Shown: in pieces, positions 33,860 through 42,818 of the stretch | Position numbering within the stretch: position 1 is the stretch's first letter | Layout: each line of letters starts with the position of its first letter | Assembly (NCBI GenBank): GCA_004558145.1 | Contig: SFDQ01000001.1 | Location: 62,001-126,000 of the forward strand | DNA from: Oscillospiraceae bacterium | Lineage (GTDB): Bacteria > Bacillota_A > Clostridia > Oscillospirales > Ruminococcaceae | Direction: 5' to 3' | DNA: 64,000 nucleotides | Translations under genes and position numbers: made by a program | Notes under the pieces: model-generated | Databases searched by the model: none | Seen by the model: only the letters and a program-made list of their open reading frames with translations | Told to the model about the DNA's origin: nothing

Positions 33860-33879
33860 CTTTGCTTATGAACCGGCGG

Positions 33880-34548
33880 TCAATAGCCCTCGCCGGAAAG
33901 GCCCTGCACCAGCTTCACCATGCGGCTGGTGCCCAGACGGTCGGCGCCCAGCTCGATGAAGCGCACCGCGTCGTCCAGGGTGGAGATGCCGCCCGCGGCC
34001 TTGATCTTGCAGCGGCCCGCGCAGCAGCGGGCGAACAGCTCGATGTCCGCAAAGGTGGCCCCGGCGGTGGAAAAGCCGGTGCTGGTCTTGATGAAGTCGG
34101 CCCCGGCGTCGATGACGGCCTGGCACATGGTCTCCTTTTCTGCGTCGGTGAGCAGGCAGGTCTCGATGATGACCTTCAGCACATGGTCGCCCACCGCCTT
34201 CTTGATGGCGGCGATCTCCTCGGTGACATAGGCCACGTCGCCCGCCTTCAGGCGGCCGATGTTGATGACCATGTCCACCTCGGAAGCGCCGTTTTCGATG
34301 GCGGTCTTTGCCTCGAACACCTTGGTGGCGGTGTCGGTGGCGCCCAGGGGGAAGCCGATCACCGTGCACACGGGCACGGCGCCCTTCATGTACTCGGCGG
34401 CCTGCTTGACGAAGCAGGGGTTGATGCACACCGAAGCGGTGTGATACTCCATCGCCTCGTCGCAGATCTTCTGAATGTCGGCCCAGGTGGCCTCAGGTTT
34501 CAGCAGGGTGTGGTCCACCTTTGCCATGATCGCGGCGATGTCCATCAT
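33880..34548 (-). CDS. deoC: Deoxyribose-phosphate aldolase
   Basis: Cleaves 2-deoxyribose-5-phosphate to glyceraldehyde-3-phosphate and acetaldehyde in deoxynucleoside breakdown. 222 residues, class I aldolase: KVDHTLLKPEATWADI at the N-terminus, GFPLGATDTATKVFEAK, and the Schiff-base lysine in DFIKTSTGFSTAGAT. Start ATG 34548 overlaps the stop of a 48-residue reading frame (ATGA). No pnp or deoB is nearby. The terminator-like hairpin follows. Confidence 0.95.
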   Translation of the reverse strand: MMDIAAIMAKVDHTLLKPEATWADIQKICDEAMEYHTASVCINPCFVKQAAEYMKGAVPVCTVIGFPLGATDTATKVFEAKTAIENGASEVDMVINIGRLKAGDVAYVTEEIAAIKKAVGDHVLKVIIETCLLTDAEKETMCQAVIDAGADFIKTSTGFSTAGATFADIELFARCCAGRCKIKAAGGISTLDDAVRFIELGADRLGTSRMVKLVQGLSGEGY

Positions 34549-34691
34549 TTCACGCCGCCTCCCAGTTTGCACTGTTTGCACTGGCGGGCCTTGCTCATGC
34601 CCACGGCGCTGAGCACGATGGCCACCACCGCGGCCACGGACGCCACGATGCCCAAAATCAGCCCGGCCAGACGAAACGCGGAACCTTTCAT
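34545..34691 (-). CDS. Small membrane protein with a CxxC tail (48 residues)
   Basis: A short gene reading MKGSAFRLAGLILGIVASVA, one long hydrophobic helix (about 7-32), then a polar tail with Cys38-x2-Cys41 (QCKQCKLGGG). It has an excellent AGGAGG site 7 nt before ATG 34691, an extended -10 promoter upstream, and its stop overlaps the deoC start by 4 nt. These signals make it very likely to be translated. I do not recognise a family. The tail could bind zinc or be a redox site. Confidence 0.7.
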   Translation of the reverse strand: MKGSAFRLAGLILGIVASVAAVVAIVLSAVGMSKARQCKQCKLGGGVK

Positions 34692-34744
34692 AGTCAGAAC
34701 CTCCTGTCCCGCCGCCAAACGGCGGCGCGGTTTGTCTTTTTTTC

Positions 34745-34753
34745 AGTATACCA
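34745..34753 (-). promoter_or_regulatory. Extended -10 promoter of the small protein-deoC pair
   Basis: Minus strand reads TGGTATACT (TGnTATAcT). A GC hairpin (34710-34716 with 34721-34727) lies between it and the AGGAGG site. Confidence 0.5.
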
Positions 34754-34792
34754 TACCGCCCGCCGTTTGCACACCCCTTTTTGTTCCGGGGT

Positions 34793-35581
34793 TCAGCGGC
34801 CGGGCGCGGCCGCGCGCCTTTCCTCGGGCAGCAGGCCGAACATCGCCCGGTCCGGCGTCCATTCCAGGCCGTTTTTCAGCGCTGTGGCGTAGTCCCAAAA
34901 CTGGTCCCTGCGGTGGCGGTGGACGGCGGTGTACTCCGGGCACTCGTACAGATAGGTGCCGCTGGCAATGGCTCTTTGCCGCTGTTCTTCCGTTTCCACC
35001 CGCACCCACCAGGTGCTGTTCTCCCCGTCCATGTTGGGCTGGGAAAAGCACTCGGCCGCGCCTGCCGCATCGCCCCGGTCCAGAAAGGCCAGTCCCGCCA
35101 GCCGGGGCATGGTCTCCCGGTTGGCGATGTAGTAGCCGTCCAGGTCGCCGTAAGTCTCTTCCACCATGGCCAGAAATTCGGCGCAGTAGTCCTGCAAAAA
35201 GTCCAGCAGGTCCTCGCACAGGCCCGGCATCGCCGCGTCGGTGCCGTCAAAGTCGAAGTGGCGTATCATCCGGGGGAAGGAGGCATCGCACAGCATGCCG
35301 CTGTTGGCCCGGAGCTTGTCGGTGAAGTGGGGCTCCTGGTCCGGGCGCAGGATGCCGTATTGCAGTTCGTCGAAGCGGTGGTACTTCACCGTGATGTCCA
35401 AACTCATGCCGATGCGGCCGCTGGCGAACTCCTCCGGCCACCAGAAGGCATGGTAAAAGTAGGGGCTCTCCTTTTTGTAAAGGTCATGCTGGGCGGAGAG
35501 CTTTATCTTCCGCGCCCTGGCGGCGGACTTCATGGCCTGATACAGCGCCTTATGCTGTCGGCTGTTCATCCTCGTTCCCAT
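34793..35581 (-). CDS. Uncharacterised protein (262 residues)
   Basis: Soluble protein without signal peptide or membrane segment. It has an acidic, Trp/Tyr-rich composition (AFWWPEEFASGRIGMSLDI; YHRFDELQYGILRPDQEPHF) and a Leu/Glu-rich middle. The start fits DUF4304-like proteins in style (MNSRQHKALYQAMKSAARA followed by a beta region), but I cannot assign it firmly. ATG 35581 was chosen because AAAGGAGG lies 8 nt upstream; the frame runs 24 codons further without signals. It stands alone between the terminator after ispH-rpsA and the deoC unit. Confidence 0.7.
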   Translation of the reverse strand: MGTRMNSRQHKALYQAMKSAARARKIKLSAQHDLYKKESPYFYHAFWWPEEFASGRIGMSLDITVKYHRFDELQYGILRPDQEPHFTDKLRANSGMLCDASFPRMIRHFDFDGTDAAMPGLCEDLLDFLQDYCAEFLAMVEETYGDLDGYYIANRETMPRLAGLAFLDRGDAAGAAECFSQPNMDGENSTWWVRVETEEQRQRAIASGTYLYECPEYTAVHRHRRDQFWDYATALKNGLEWTPDRAMFGLLPEERRAAAPGR

Positions 35582-35646
35582 CTGTGCTGCCTCCTTTCGC
35601 GGCCCGCCCGGCGCGGGGCCGCTCCGCCCGCCCGGGGAGATACAAG

Positions 35647-35679
35647 AAAACACCGCCTGCCATGGGCAGACGGTGTTTT
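35647..35679 (-). terminator. Terminator after ispH-rpsA
   Basis: Stem aaaacaccg...cggtgtttt (35647-35655 with 35671-35679) extended inward by ctgcc/ggcag, followed by TTTTCTTG, 13 bp after the stop. Confidence 0.7.
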
Positions 35680-35691
35680 GATAAGCAGAGA

Positions 35692-37617
35692 TTACTCGGC
35701 GTCCTCGGCCTCGTCGTTCAGCAGGGCCTTCATGGACAGGCTGATGCGCTTCTTGTCGAAGTCGACATCCAGCAGCTTGACCTTGACCTCGTCGCCCACC
35801 TTCAGCACGTCGCTGACCTTCTCGACGCGCTCGTTGCTGATCTCACTGATGTGGACCAGACCGTCGATGCCGGGCAGGATGCGCACGAAGGCGCCGAACT
35901 TGGTGATGCTCACCACGGGAGCGGTGAACACGCTGCCGATGGGATACTCGTTCTGCAGCTTGACCCAGGGGTTGTCCTCGGCCTTCTTGTAGCCCAGGGA
36001 GACCTTGTGGTTCTCGGTGTCCAGAGCCTTGACGTACACCTCGATGGTGTCGCCCACGTTCACGACCTCGCTGGGGTGCTTGATGCGGTTCCAGCTCAGC
36101 TCGCTGATGTGGCACAGGCCGTCCACGCCGCCCACGTCCACGAAGGCGCCGTAAGCGGTGAGGCTCTTGACCACGCCGGTGTAGGTGTTGCCCACCTCAA
36201 CGGTGGACCAGAAGGCCTCGCGCTTGGCGGCATTGGCCTCGGCGGTGACCTTGTTGATGGAACCCACGATCTTGCGGCCGGCGCACTCGGTGATGACCAG
36301 CTTGACGTTCTGCTTCACCAGAGCGTTGATGTCCTCATCGCGGCGCATGGTGGCCTGGCTGCGGGGCACGAACACCTTCACGCCCTTGACCAGAACGATC
36401 ACGCCGCCCTTGTTGGTCTCGGTGACCACGCCTTCCATGACGGTGCCTTCCTCGGCGGCCTTGCGGACCTCCTCCAGACCCTTCATGGCTTCCAGGCGCT
36501 TGCGGGACAGGTAGGCAACGCCTTCCTGATCGTTGACTTTTTCGACGACGAGGTCCAGCTTGTCCCCAACCTTGACCAGATCCTCCGCCTTGGCGTTGGG
36601 ATCGTCGGTCAGCTCGCTGACCTTCACAAAGCCGGTGTGCTTGGTGCCGATGTCCACCTGCACCTCGTTGGGCGTAATGCTGGTAACAGTGCCCTCCACT
36701 ACCTTGCCTGCGAACACAGGCTTGAGATTCGCTTCGCTCTCGGCAAACATCTCAGCAAAGCTCATCTCGTCACGGATTTCTTCACTCATACTGTTAAGTA
36801 CCTCCTCAATAATAGACGATGGCGTGGAAGCCCCGGCTGTAACACCCACCGTTTGCACCCCGGAAAACCAGGCCGGATCCAGCTCCTTGGCCGTCTCCAC
36901 CGTAACACACCGGGTGTGCTTTGCGGCGACTGCTGCCAGCTTCTGGGTGTTGGAAGAATGATGACCACCAATGACGACCATCAGGTCGCATTTCTGGCTG
37001 AGGTCTTCCGCTTCCTGTTGCCTCGTCCACGTCGCACTACATATTGTATCAAATATTTTGGCGTTTGTATACCCTTTTTTTATAAACGCGGCGCATTCTT
37101 GCCATTTTGTTACCTGAAACGTGGTCTGCGCCACCATAAAAACGGGCGTTTCGGGGGTTTTGGGGCCTTTCCAGCCCTCCAGCTGGGAAAGATCGGAGAA
37201 AACGAACACCTCTTTGTCGGTGTGGCCCACGATGCCCTGCACCTCCGGATGGGCCGCGTCCCCCGCCACCAGCAGCACCGCGCCCTCGTCGCTGGCCTTG
37301 CGGGCGATGCGGTGGATCTTGGCCACGAAGGGGCAGGTGGCGTCGTGGCAGACGATGCCCGCCGCTTCGATCTGGTCGTAGACCGACTGGGGCACCCCGT
37401 GGCTGCGGATGACCAGCTCATAGCCTTCGGGCACATCCGCCAGGCTGGTGGCGGTGACCACGCCCAGCTTTTCCAGCTCGGCCACGCACTGGGGGTTGTG
37501 GATGAGCGGCCCCAGGGTGGCCACCTTGCGGCCGCTTTGGGCCAGCTCGGTGGTGAGCTTCACCGCCCGGTCCACCCCAAAGCAGAAGCCGGCGGTCTTT
37601 GCCTTGATGATCTCCAT
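35692..37617 (-). CDS. ispH: IspH (HMB-PP reductase) fused to four S1 RNA-binding domains
   Basis: 641-residue fusion. Residues 1-285 are IspH, the iron-sulfur enzyme making IPP and DMAPP in the MEP pathway, with cluster cysteines C12 (GFCFGVD), C95 (DATCPFVAKIHRI) and C193 (DTICSATWTRQQE). From about 300 to the end come four S1 motifs (for example VVEGTVTSITPNEVQVDIGTKHTGFV), so the second half is the cell's ribosomal-protein-S1-like factor. This IspH-RpsA fusion is known in Clostridia. Start ATG 37617 follows GAGGAGG and overlaps plsC-end signals, 10 bp after its stop. Last gene of the ten-gene run. Confidence 0.95.
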   Translation of the reverse strand: MEIIKAKTAGFCFGVDRAVKLTTELAQSGRKVATLGPLIHNPQCVAELEKLGVVTATSLADVPEGYELVIRSHGVPQSVYDQIEAAGIVCHDATCPFVAKIHRIARKASDEGAVLLVAGDAAHPEVQGIVGHTDKEVFVFSDLSQLEGWKGPKTPETPVFMVAQTTFQVTKWQECAAFIKKGYTNAKIFDTICSATWTRQQEAEDLSQKCDLMVVIGGHHSSNTQKLAAVAAKHTRCVTVETAKELDPAWFSGVQTVGVTAGASTPSSIIEEVLNSMSEEIRDEMSFAEMFAESEANLKPVFAGKVVEGTVTSITPNEVQVDIGTKHTGFVKVSELTDDPNAKAEDLVKVGDKLDLVVEKVNDQEGVAYLSRKRLEAMKGLEEVRKAAEEGTVMEGVVTETNKGGVIVLVKGVKVFVPRSQATMRRDEDINALVKQNVKLVITECAGRKIVGSINKVTAEANAAKREAFWSTVEVGNTYTGVVKSLTAYGAFVDVGGVDGLCHISELSWNRIKHPSEVVNVGDTIEVYVKALDTENHKVSLGYKKAEDNPWVKLQNEYPIGSVFTAPVVSITKFGAFVRILPGIDGLVHISEISNERVEKVSDVLKVGDEVKVKLLDVDFDKKRISLSMKALLNDEAEDAE

Positions 37618-37627
37618 GGGCCCCTCC

Positions 37628-38245
37628 TCATTCAAAGCGGTTCTCGTCGTAAAGCTTCTGCCACGCGTCCAGCAGCAGCTGCTTGTTCTCCCGCAGCTTG
37701 GCGGCGCTCTTGTGCTCGCCCAGATACAGCGTCTCGGCGGGGATGGGCTCGCCGAAGCACACCCGCACCCGGCTGAACAGCCGCATGTGCCCGTGGCGGT
37801 AGATGATGCGGCAGGGGATCATGTCCACCCCGGCGGCGCTGGCGATGACGAAGGCGCCGCTCTTCAACTTGCCGGGCTCGCCGGTCTTGGAGCGGGTGCC
37901 TTCGGGGAAGATGAGCAGCCCCTGGCCGGCCCGCACCTTTTCAATGGCGTCCTCCACGGCGGTGGTGTCGCCCCGGCCGCGGGTGACGCCGAACACCCCC
38001 ACCTGATGGAAGAACCAGGTGAAGAAGGGGTTCACGTGCATGACCTCTTCCTTGGCCATCACCAGCATCTTTTTGCCCCAGAAGCGGGCCAGCACCACGA
38101 ACACCGGGTCGATGGCGGAGAGGTGGTTGGGCGCCAGCACGAAGCCCCGGCCGTCCTTAGGCAGGTTCTCCCGGCCCACCACCTTGATGGCAAAGCCCAG
38201 ATGCCAGATGACCCACGCAAGGGGCACAATGATCGCGTAAAACAT
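37628..38245 (-). CDS. plsC: 1-acyl-sn-glycerol-3-phosphate acyltransferase
   Basis: Adds the second acyl chain to make phosphatidic acid. 205 residues; N-terminal membrane helix, catalytic N-H-x4-D box in APNHLSAIDPVF, FPEGTRSKTGEPGKLKSGAF (the phosphate-binding FPEGTRS), and VDMIPCRIIY. Start ATG 38245 after AAGGGAG, 17 bp downstream of cmk. The order HI0933 flavoprotein-cmk-plsC-ispH is conserved in many Clostridia. Confidence 0.95.
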   Translation of the reverse strand: MFYAIIVPLAWVIWHLGFAIKVVGRENLPKDGRGFVLAPNHLSAIDPVFVVLARFWGKKMLVMAKEEVMHVNPFFTWFFHQVGVFGVTRGRGDTTAVEDAIEKVRAGQGLLIFPEGTRSKTGEPGKLKSGAFVIASAAGVDMIPCRIIYRHGHMRLFSRVRVCFGEPIPAETLYLGEHKSAAKLRENKQLLLDAWQKLYDENRFE

Positions 38246-38262
38246 TGCCTGTCTCCCTTCGC

Positions 38263-38931
38263 TTAGTGCCCCACCCGGCTGAGGATGAGGTTTTTGAGGG
38301 CCGCGAAGCTCTCTTCAAAGTCCAGGTCGCTGGTGTCCACCAGCACCGCATCCTCCGCCTGCTTCAAAGGCGCCGTTTCCCGGTGGGTGTCCTGCCAGTC
38401 CCGCTGGCGGATGTCCTCCAGCACGGTCTCGTAGTCCGCGGGCTGGCCCTTCTGCTGCAGTTCCAGCATCCGGCGCTTTGCCCGGGCCTCGGGAGAGGCG
38501 GTGAGGAAAATTTTGACGGTGGCGTTGGGCAGGATGACGGTGCCGATGTCCCGCCCGTCCATCAGCAGGTCGTGGGTGAGGGCCATGTTCCGCTGGGTGT
38601 CCAGCAAGAACCGGCGCACCGCCGGGTGGGCGGACACGTCGCTGGCCGCCATGCCGATCTCCTCGGCGCGGATGGCCTCGCTCACGTCCTCGCCGCACAG
38701 CAGCACCCGCTGGGCGCCGTCCACATACTTCAGCTCCAGCCGGATGGAGGGCAGCAGCGCCTCCACCGCGGCGGCGTTTTTGGTGTCGGCCCCGGCGCGC
38801 TTTGCGTACAGGCCGATGGAACGGTACATGGCGCCGGTGTCCACATAGAGATAGCCCAACTCCTTGGCGAGGTGCTTCGCCAGGCTGGATTTGCCGGCCC
38901 CGGAGGGGCCGTCGATGGCCACAGAGATCAT
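38263..38931 (-). CDS. cmk: Cytidylate kinase
   Basis: Phosphorylates CMP and dCMP. 222 residues, typical. P-loop AIDGPSGAGKSSLAKHLA at the N-terminus, then YLYVDTGAMYRSIGLYA, and DGRDIGTVILPNATVKIFLTA, all standard Cmk motifs. Lies 30 bp after the HI0933-type flavoprotein gene. If driven from 46.5 kb, its supply of CDP/CTP is co-expressed with the glycan genes and plsC. Confidence 0.96.
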   Translation of the reverse strand: MISVAIDGPSGAGKSSLAKHLAKELGYLYVDTGAMYRSIGLYAKRAGADTKNAAAVEALLPSIRLELKYVDGAQRVLLCGEDVSEAIRAEEIGMAASDVSAHPAVRRFLLDTQRNMALTHDLLMDGRDIGTVILPNATVKIFLTASPEARAKRRMLELQQKGQPADYETVLEDIRQRDWQDTHRETAPLKQAEDAVLVDTSDLDFEESFAALKNLILSRVGH

Positions 38932-38961
38932 TGTTCCGATGCTCCTTGTCGTGTGTTTATT

Positions 38962-40176
38962 TCAAAAGGCCCGCGCCGCCGCCTGGGCGGTGCAGAAGGC
39001 AATTTGCAGGTTATAGCCCCCGGTGTAAGCGTCCACGTCCAGCACCTCGCCGGCAAAATAGAGCCCCGGGCAGAGTTTGGAGGCCATGGTGCGGGGGTCC
39101 ACTTCCTTCACGTTCACCCCGCCGCTGGTGATGACCGCGTGGGCAAGGTCGCCCCGGGCGGTGACGGGCACCGTCCAGTGCTTCATCAGCTTCACAAGAC
39201 GGCGGCGGCTCTCCTTGTCGATCTGGCTGGCTTTCAGCGCCGGGTCCACGCCCCAGCGCTCCACCATCACCGGCTGCATGCTGGCGGGCAGCAACTTTGC
39301 CAGCGCGCCCTGGGCGCTTTTGGCGCCCAGCAGCTGGAAGTCCCGGCCCACCCGGGCATAGAGCTGGTCCTCGTCCAGGGCGGGCTTCAGGTCGATCTCC
39401 GCCGTCCAGCGGTGCTTTTCCATCTCCCGGATGTAGCTGGAGGCGGAGAGGGTCAGCGGCCCGGAGATGCCGAAGTGGGTGAACAGCATCTCCCCCAGCT
39501 CGCTGAACACGGGCTTGTCGTCCCGCAGCAGAGTCAGGGTGACGTTGCGCAGCGAAAGGCCCATCATCTTTTTGCAGGCCGGGTCCGGGCTGACCAGGCT
39601 GCACAGGCTGGGCACCGGCTCCACGATGGAGTGGCCCGCCTGCTTTGCCAGTTTGTAGCCGTCGCCGGTGGAGCCGGTTCCGGGGTAGGACACGCCACCG
39701 GTGGCCACCAGCACGCCGTCCGCCAAAAGGCGGCGGCCGCCCTTGGTGACCACGCCCGCGCAGCGCCCCTCTTCCAGCACGAGGCTCTTTGCGCCGTCCA
39801 TCACGATGTTCGCGTCAGCGGCATACCGCAGCAGCGCGGCGCGGATGTCCTCGGCCTTATCGCTCACCGGGAACACCCGGCGGCCCCGCTCGGTCTTGAG
39901 GGGCACGCCCAGCTCCTCGAACAGCTCCATGGCGGCCGAGGGCGGGAAGGCGTGGATGGAGGAGAACAAGAACCGGGGGTTGGTGCGCACGTTCTGCAAA
40001 AAGGTATTTTCGTCGCAGTCGTTGGTGACGTTGCACCGCCCCTTGCCGGTGACCAGGATTTTCTTGCCGGGCATCTCGCTGTGTTCCAGCACGGTGACCC
40101 GGTGGCCCAGCCGGCAGGCCGCGCCCGCCGCCATCAGCCCGGCGGCGCCCGCGCCCACCACGATCAGTTCTGCCAT
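38962..40176 (-). CDS. HI0933/YhiN-family flavoprotein (BaiN-like)
   Basis: 404-residue FAD enzyme of a family named for aminoacetone oxidase or BaiN but mostly uncharacterised. Dinucleotide-binding ELIVVGAGAAGLMAAGAA at the N-terminus, KILVTGKGRCNVTND, VLVATGGVSYPGTGSTGDGY, and a second FAD motif PGLYFAGEVLDVDAYTGGYN near the end. Start ATG 40176 follows AAGGAGAAC; the frame is open further upstream only inside the next gene. It overlaps the preceding membrane-protein gene by 13 nt, which links glycan genes to cmk-plsC. Confidence 0.9.
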   Translation of the reverse strand: MAELIVVGAGAAGLMAAGAACRLGHRVTVLEHSEMPGKKILVTGKGRCNVTNDCDENTFLQNVRTNPRFLFSSIHAFPPSAAMELFEELGVPLKTERGRRVFPVSDKAEDIRAALLRYAADANIVMDGAKSLVLEEGRCAGVVTKGGRRLLADGVLVATGGVSYPGTGSTGDGYKLAKQAGHSIVEPVPSLCSLVSPDPACKKMMGLSLRNVTLTLLRDDKPVFSELGEMLFTHFGISGPLTLSASSYIREMEKHRWTAEIDLKPALDEDQLYARVGRDFQLLGAKSAQGALAKLLPASMQPVMVERWGVDPALKASQIDKESRRRLVKLMKHWTVPVTARGDLAHAVITSGGVNVKEVDPRTMASKLCPGLYFAGEVLDVDAYTGGYNLQIAFCTAQAAARAF

Positions 40177-41876
40177 GAGACGTTCTCCTTCCAGAGGGTG
40201 AGGATGCCCGCCGCGCTGAACAGGAGCAGCAGCGGGTGCACGGTGGAGAGATACATCGCGTAGGTGCCGATGTTGAAGCTGGCCACCTCCACGAAGGCGA
40301 TCATGAAGCAGCGCAGCAGCGCCATGGCGAAAAGGCCCGCCAGCAGCAGCGCCAGCATCCCACGCCCGGGGGCGATGGGTCGCTTCTTGCGCGCGTCGCC
40401 CAGCAGTGCCGCCGCATTCTTCACCTGCAGCGCCACCGCCGCGGCGAAGGCCACGGGCAGCGCCACGGCGTAGGCGGCGCGCAGCACCTCCAGGCCGAGA
40501 TAGACCAGCCGCTGCAGCGGGCTGTAATAGGGCAGCGCCGTGCCCGCCTGGGCGGCGGAGTTGGTGCGCTGGCCAAGATAGTTTTCCCAGACTTCCAGGT
40601 CCTCGGTGGGGCCGATGGAGAGGTTCTCCGCGTCGTAGGGCTCGCACCCGCCGAAGGTCAGCGAGTACCACAGGCTGTGCAGGCCCTCTTTCAGCACCGG
40701 GCCCACATACTCCGCCCGGATGGGGGGCGTGGTGCCGGTGCGCCTGGGGCCGTTCGAGGGCAGCTCGCCCGCGTCGCACAGTTCGTTGATGGCGTCCGCC
40801 ACGCCCTGCCAGTACGCCTCGGCCTTTTGAGCGTCATCGTAAACGCCCTCGTAATACGCCGCCTTGCGGATGGCCCAGTAGAAGCTGCCGGACTGGTAAT
40901 CGTCCAGCTCCGGGTTGCGGAAGCTGTTCTGCAGGTCCTCGTCCTCTTCCAGCCACTTTTCCAGGGGGGCCAGGGCGGGCACCTTTTCATAGAGCAGCTG
41001 CCGGGCCTCGGCGTTCACGCTCACCAGCGGCTGCCACTGGCCCGCTTCCACCCGCATCATCGCGCCCATGGCGGCGGAAAAGCCGCCGGAGGAAAAATCG
41101 CTCACGGTGAACACGCCGTAATACGCATAGTTCACGGCGCTGAAGGCCAGGATGCCCGCCGCCAGCAGAGCGAAGGGTACGGCCAGCGCGGCGCACCGGG
41201 CCAGTTTTTGAGCCAAGGGCAGCGCCGCCCGCAGGGCGGTGACGAGCAGGATGAGGCTGCCCGCGGCGGCAAAGGGCAGCAGCCACATGCCGTCCTCCCG
41301 GGTGAGCCAGGCCAGGGCGAAGCCAAGGCCGGACATGCCCAGCCAGGGCAGGCCCTTTGCCAGCGGCCCGCGCCAGCGCAGCGCCCAGCCGCAGAGCCCC
41401 GCGAAGAAGAACATGCACAGGGCCGGGAAGATGTTATCCCGGTAAACGCGCAGGGTAAAGCTGGCGCTCACCGCCGGGTTGAAGGCCAGCAGGGCGAACA
41501 CCAGAAAACGGCTTTTATTCCGCCGCAGCACCGGGGCGAAGGCCAGCGCCGAGGCCAGCGCCCCGCCGCAGGCCAGCAGCTGGCCCGCCGCGAGGTACGG
41601 GATGTGCAGCGCGTTGCAAAGCGCCAGCCACACCGCGAAGAACATGTGCTTCGAGAGGGTGAGCCAGTCGTACTCCCCCAGCCACTGGCCGGCGGAGATG
41701 CTCTGGGCCGCCCGGAACATCAGTTCGTCGTCGATGGGCGCGCCGTCCACCCAGACCCAGATCATCTGGAACCGGCTGACGGCCAGCTTTGCCAGCACCA
41801 CCAGCGCCACGGCGATCCAGAAGGCGCGGCGGCTCATGTCCTTTTTGAAAATATCCTTTTGAAAGAAACCTTTCAT
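40164..41876 (-). CDS. Polytopic membrane protein, probable GT-C glycosyltransferase
   Basis: 570 residues, about 11 hydrophobic helices. The first outer loop has WVDGAPIDDELMFRAAQ, an Asp-Asp/Glu arrangement typical of GT-C enzymes using lipid-linked sugars; RVYRDNIFPALCMFFFAGL is also typical. A large extracytoplasmic loop (about 260-430) precedes the last helices. In this operon it follows two GT2 enzymes, so it may transfer a lipid-linked sugar to a glycan or protein outside. Specificity unknown. ATG 41876 has AAGGA at 9 nt. Confidence 0.7.
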   Translation of the reverse strand: MKGFFQKDIFKKDMSRRAFWIAVALVVLAKLAVSRFQMIWVWVDGAPIDDELMFRAAQSISAGQWLGEYDWLTLSKHMFFAVWLALCNALHIPYLAAGQLLACGGALASALAFAPVLRRNKSRFLVFALLAFNPAVSASFTLRVYRDNIFPALCMFFFAGLCGWALRWRGPLAKGLPWLGMSGLGFALAWLTREDGMWLLPFAAAGSLILLVTALRAALPLAQKLARCAALAVPFALLAAGILAFSAVNYAYYGVFTVSDFSSGGFSAAMGAMMRVEAGQWQPLVSVNAEARQLLYEKVPALAPLEKWLEEDEDLQNSFRNPELDDYQSGSFYWAIRKAAYYEGVYDDAQKAEAYWQGVADAINELCDAGELPSNGPRRTGTTPPIRAEYVGPVLKEGLHSLWYSLTFGGCEPYDAENLSIGPTEDLEVWENYLGQRTNSAAQAGTALPYYSPLQRLVYLGLEVLRAAYAVALPVAFAAAVALQVKNAAALLGDARKKRPIAPGRGMLALLLAGLFAMALLRCFMIAFVEVASFNIGTYAMYLSTVHPLLLLFSAAGILTLWKENVSWQN

Positions 41877-41894
41877 GCAAACGGGTCCTTTTTC

Positions 41895-42818
41895 TTATTT
41901 TTGCAGTTTCTCCACGCCCTCGATGAGGTAGCTCTGCTTTTTAAAGGTGAGGCGCACCAGCAGGTTCAGATACTTCACCGCGATGGTGAGGATGAAGAAC
42001 AGGCCGGAAAGCCCCGCCGAAAGCACCAGCATGGTGGTGGTCCAGCCGGCGATGGGCTGCCCCAGGCAGAACACCGCCACCGTGTAGACCAGGGCCACCA
42101 TCGTGAGCACCATCATCCCCATGCTGATGCCCAGGCTCAGCTTGTAGCCCGCGTCGGTGTAGAGGGCGAGGCTGTCCACCGCTTTGTCCAGGCGGGGCTC
42201 GTCGTCCTTCGCCGCCGTGCCCTCAAAGGTCAGGCTGGCGCAGGCAAGGCCGCTGGCGGCGTAGGCCGCCTTGCGGTAGGCCAGATCGTCGCTGATGGCC
42301 TTCACCCGGTTGACGGCCCGGCGGCTCACCAGCCGGAACGCGTCGGTGGAGAGCTTGTAGGGGCTGTTGCTGAACTTGTTGAACACCCGGTAGAAGGCCC
42401 TGCTCGTCAGCCGCTGGCGGCTGGGGCAGACGGTGACCACGTCAAAGCCGGTGAGGGCTTTCTGATAGGCCTGCCAGATGAGGTCCGGGTCGTAGCCCAT
42501 CGCCGGGCGGTCGAACTCGAACACAAAGTCGCCGATGGCGGCGTCGAGGCCGGCGTTCATCGCCTTTTCCACGCCCTGGCGCAGGCTCATGTTCACCACC
42601 GTCAGGGGCGCTCCCAGGTGCTCGGCGGCCCAGGCTTTCAGGGCGGGCACCGTGTCGTCGGTGCAGCCGTCGTTCACCGCGATGAGTTCATAGTGGGCGA
42701 AGTGCTGTGCCAGCACCCCGTCCAGGGCGGCGAAGAAATCCGCCGCGGCGCGCCCCGCGTCATGCAGGCAGACCACCGCCGAGACGAAATTGCTCTCTTT
42801 ATTATTGTTCTGAGCCAT
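41895..42818 (-). CDS. GT2 glycosyltransferase with C-terminal membrane helices
   Basis: 307 residues. GT-A domain: SAVVCLHDAGRAAADFFAAL, AVNDGCTDDTVPALKAW, and a shortened DxD region (FVFEFDRPAMGYDPDLI). Two C-terminal helices (about 228-250 and 262-285) anchor it, as in GtrB/DPM1-like polyprenyl-phosphate sugar synthases. It may make the lipid-linked donor for the GT-C-like protein encoded next. ATG 42818 with GAGGT upstream; overlaps the FAD gene by 17 nt. Confidence 0.85.
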   Translation of the reverse strand: MAQNNNKESNFVSAVVCLHDAGRAAADFFAALDGVLAQHFAHYELIAVNDGCTDDTVPALKAWAAEHLGAPLTVVNMSLRQGVEKAMNAGLDAAIGDFVFEFDRPAMGYDPDLIWQAYQKALTGFDVVTVCPSRQRLTSRAFYRVFNKFSNSPYKLSTDAFRLVSRRAVNRVKAISDDLAYRKAAYAASGLACASLTFEGTAAKDDEPRLDKAVDSLALYTDAGYKLSLGISMGMMVLTMVALVYTVAVFCLGQPIAGWTTTMLVLSAGLSGLFFILTIAVKYLNLLVRLTFKKQSYLIEGVEKLQK

